From the NCBI GenBank assembly GCA_030446525.1, contig JAUJNC010000188.1, forward strand, positions 1 through 7,581: 7,581 nucleotides of DNA, read 5' to 3'. Within the stretch, counting starts at the first letter, position 1. The number at the start of each line of letters is the position of its first letter. This document shows positions 5,968 through 7,581 of the stretch, in pieces. The notes under the pieces are model-generated. The model was not told where the DNA came from, did no database searches, and was given only the letters and a program-made list of their open reading frames with translations. The DNA comes from Armatimonadaceae bacterium (GTDB lineage: Bacteria; Armatimonadota; Armatimonadia; Armatimonadales; Armatimonadaceae). The position numbers were made by a program, and so were the translations under genes.

Positions 5968-7581
5968 ACAAGCATTATCCCTCGCAGCCTCCAAGACATC
6001 CCGAGGCGTTCACGCCGCTGCCGCTGGGCAGCGTGAAGCCGGACGGCTGGCTCGTAAACCAGCTCCGCATCCAGGCCGACGGGCTGAGCGGCCATCTGGA
6101 TGAGTTCTGGCCGGACATCGCCGATAGCAAGTGGATCGGCGGCAACGCCGAAGGCTGGGAGCGCGGTCCTTACTGGCTCGATGGTGTCGTACCGCTCGCG
6201 TTCCTGCTCGACGACGAAACCCTCAAGGGCAAAGTCCAGCGGTGGATGGACCACATCCTCGCACACCAGCACGAGGACGGCTGGCTCGGGCCGAAGGAGG
6301 GCAAGCACGCCGGCTCGGGCGAGACCGTTCTCGATCCATGGCCGCTGTTCGTGCTGTTGAAAGCCCTGACCCAGTGGCAGGAGGCGACGGGCGACGAACG
6401 CATCGTCCCGGCCATGCAACGCGCGCTGCGGCGCATCGACGCCCTGCTCGATGAGAAGCCGCTGGCGAGCTGGGCGAAGATGCGCTGGCCGGATCTGGCG
6501 CTCAGCATCCACTGGCTCCATGCGCGCACCGGGGAAGACGGGCTCCTCGACCTGGCGCGAAAGGTGCAGGCGCAGGGCTACGACTGGCGCGCGCATTTCG
6601 GCGACTTCCGGTACACCGAGAAGCAGCCCCGGTGGCTGCTCGAGAACCACGTCGTCAACCACGCGATGGCGCTCAAAGAACCTGCGGTCCGCTACCGCCT
6701 GTCGGGGGGCGATGAGGACCGCGGCGCGGCTGCCCGGTACCTGGAGACACTGGACACGCACCACGGCCAGGCGACCGGCGTCTTCACTGGCGACGAGTCC
6801 CTGGCGGGCAGGAACCCGTCGCAGGGGACCGAGCTGTGCGCCGTAGTGGAATACCTGTTCTCGCTGGAGGTGCTGCTCGCCGCCGGGGGCGACGCCGCCC
6901 TCGGCGACCGCCTGGAGCGCATCGCCTACAACGCGCTGCCGGGGACGTTCACGCCGGACATGTGGGCGCACCAGTACGACCAGCAGGCCAACCAGGTCGT
7001 CTGCAAGATCGCCCCGGACGGGGAGCGCATCTACACCAACAACGGGCCGGACGCCAACCTCTTCGGCCTGGAGCCCAACTTCGGCTGCTGCACCGCCAAC
7101 CTGCACCAGGGCTGGCCCAAGTTCGTCCACCACCTGTGGATGGCCACGCCAGGGGGCGGCCTGGCCGCCGCCGCCTACGGGCCGTCGCGCGTGACGGCCC
7201 GGGTCGGCGACGAGGCGGTCGAGGTCACGATCCGGGAAGAGACCGACTACCCGTTCCGTCCCCGCATACGCTTCGTGATCGAGGCGAACCGGCCGGTGCG
7301 CTTCCCGCTCGTGCTGCGCGTGCCGGCCTGGGCCGCGGGCGCGTCGGTCGCCTACCCGGGGCAGGCCCAGACGCTCACACCCGGCACCTTCCACACGATC
7401 GAGCGCACCTGGAGCCCGGGCGACGCGGTCACGCTTTTCCTCCCGATGGAGGTCCGGCGGGAGCGCCGCTACAACGGCGCGGTCGCCGTCCTGCGCGGGC
7501 CGCTCGTCTTCTCGCTCAAGATCGGCGAGGAGTTCCGCCAGCTCCGGGGCGAACCGCCGCACGCCGACTGGGAGGTCTACC
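5964..7581 (+). CDS. GH127/DUF1680 beta-L-arabinofuranosidase-like glycosidase (C-terminus beyond right edge)
   Basis: ATG 5964 opens a frame of 539 codons that runs off the window. The N-terminus (FTPLPLGSVKPDGWL, 16-30) and HLDEFWPD, ERGPYWLDG (67-74), DGWLGP (105-110) and HAMALKEPA (233-241) match DUF1680 proteins with an alpha/alpha-barrel. By knowledge of the GH127 enzyme HypBA1, zinc is held by Glu and Cys of an ExC motif plus a CC pair, one Cys acting as nucleophile. Here these are Glu290/Cys292 (GTELCAVVE) and Cys375/Cys376 (FGCCTANLHQGWP). Glu278 (TGDE) is a candidate acid/base. A beta-sandwich region follows from about 400. No signal peptide is visible, so the enzyme is likely intracellular and acts on short imported glycosides. 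No Shine-Dalgarno precedes the ATG; translation may depend on coupling through the ATGA overlap with the HNH ORF. GH127 relatives differ in specificity, so arabinofuranoside is only the default substrate. Confidence 0.88.
   Translation, partial: MNKHYPSQPPRHPEAFTPLPLGSVKPDGWLVNQLRIQADGLSGHLDEFWPDIADSKWIGGNAEGWERGPYWLDGVVPLAFLLDDETLKGKVQRWMDHILAHQHEDGWLGPKEGKHAGSGETVLDPWPLFVLLKALTQWQEATGDERIVPAMQRALRRIDALLDEKPLASWAKMRWPDLALSIHWLHARTGEDGLLDLARKVQAQGYDWRAHFGDFRYTEKQPRWLLENHVVNHAMALKEPAVRYRLSGGDEDRGAAARYLETLDTHHGQATGVFTGDESLAGRNPSQGTELCAVVEYLFSLEVLLAAGGDAALGDRLERIAYNALPGTFTPDMWAHQYDQQANQVVCKIAPDGERIYTNNGPDANLFGLEPNFGCCTANLHQGWPKFVHHLWMATPGGGLAAAAYGPSRVTARVGDEAVEVTIREETDYPFRPRIRFVIEANRPVRFPLVLRVPAWAAGASVAYPGQAQTLTPGTFHTIERTWSPGDAVTLFLPMEVRRERRYNGAVAVLRGPLVFSLKIGEEFRQLRGEPPHADWEVY

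Noticed and set aside
5892..7562. Minus-strand 556-residue open frame opposite the GH127 gene
   Set aside because: Its translation is Arg/Val/Ala-rich and shows no domain, while the plus strand carries clear GH127 motifs including the ExC and CC zinc site. It is an antisense shadow of high-GC coding sequence.

Overview
The window is a high-GC bacterial chromosome segment (roughly two-thirds or more G+C by eye) with six protein genes besides a short HNH gene-like ORF, and one tRNA. No plasmid, phage structural, IS or CRISPR feature is visible. The protein types (a haloperoxidase-like PAP2 protein, a membrane-anchored beta-propeller, a TIM-barrel sugar isomerase, a Gfo/Idh dehydrogenase, an aldose mutarotase and a GH127-type glycosidase) fit a sugar-degrading free-living bacterium. 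Planctomycetota, Armatimonadota, Verrucomicrobiota or Acidobacteriota are plausible hosts, but nothing here settles the phylum.

Layout: positions 1-952 (minus) hold the N-terminal part of an exported PAP2/vanadium haloperoxidase-like protein that runs off the left edge. Positions 1075-2409 (minus) encode a 444-residue protein with an N-terminal membrane anchor and WD40/PD40-like repeats. A 180-bp divergent region (2410-2589) separates it from a plus-strand pair, a sugar phosphate isomerase/epimerase (2590-3354) and a Gfo/Idh/MocA oxidoreductase (3351-4325). The second gene of the pair appears to start at CTG in a CTGA overlap. A convergent aldose 1-epimerase follows on the minus strand (4346-5248). 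Next come a gene-free stretch with two inverted repeats, a strong sigma70-type promoter and tRNA-Pro(CGG) at 5537-5613. The tRNA is followed by a perfect 9-bp hairpin and a small HNH-like ORF of lower GC (5689-5967). This ORF overlaps, by ATGA, a GH127/DUF1680-type beta-L-arabinofuranosidase-like gene (5964 to the right edge).

How they may work together (inference): the glycosidase would release a sugar, the mutarotase would interconvert its anomers, and the oxidoreductase and TIM-barrel isomerase would oxidise and isomerise a sugar or polyol. The two left-hand genes look extracytoplasmic and have no evident link to this pathway. Nothing here is clearly a new system. The most notable points are the CTG start, the foreign-looking HNH ORF wedged between the tRNA and the glycosidase, and the apparently Shine-Dalgarno-less tRNA/HNH/GH127 arrangement.
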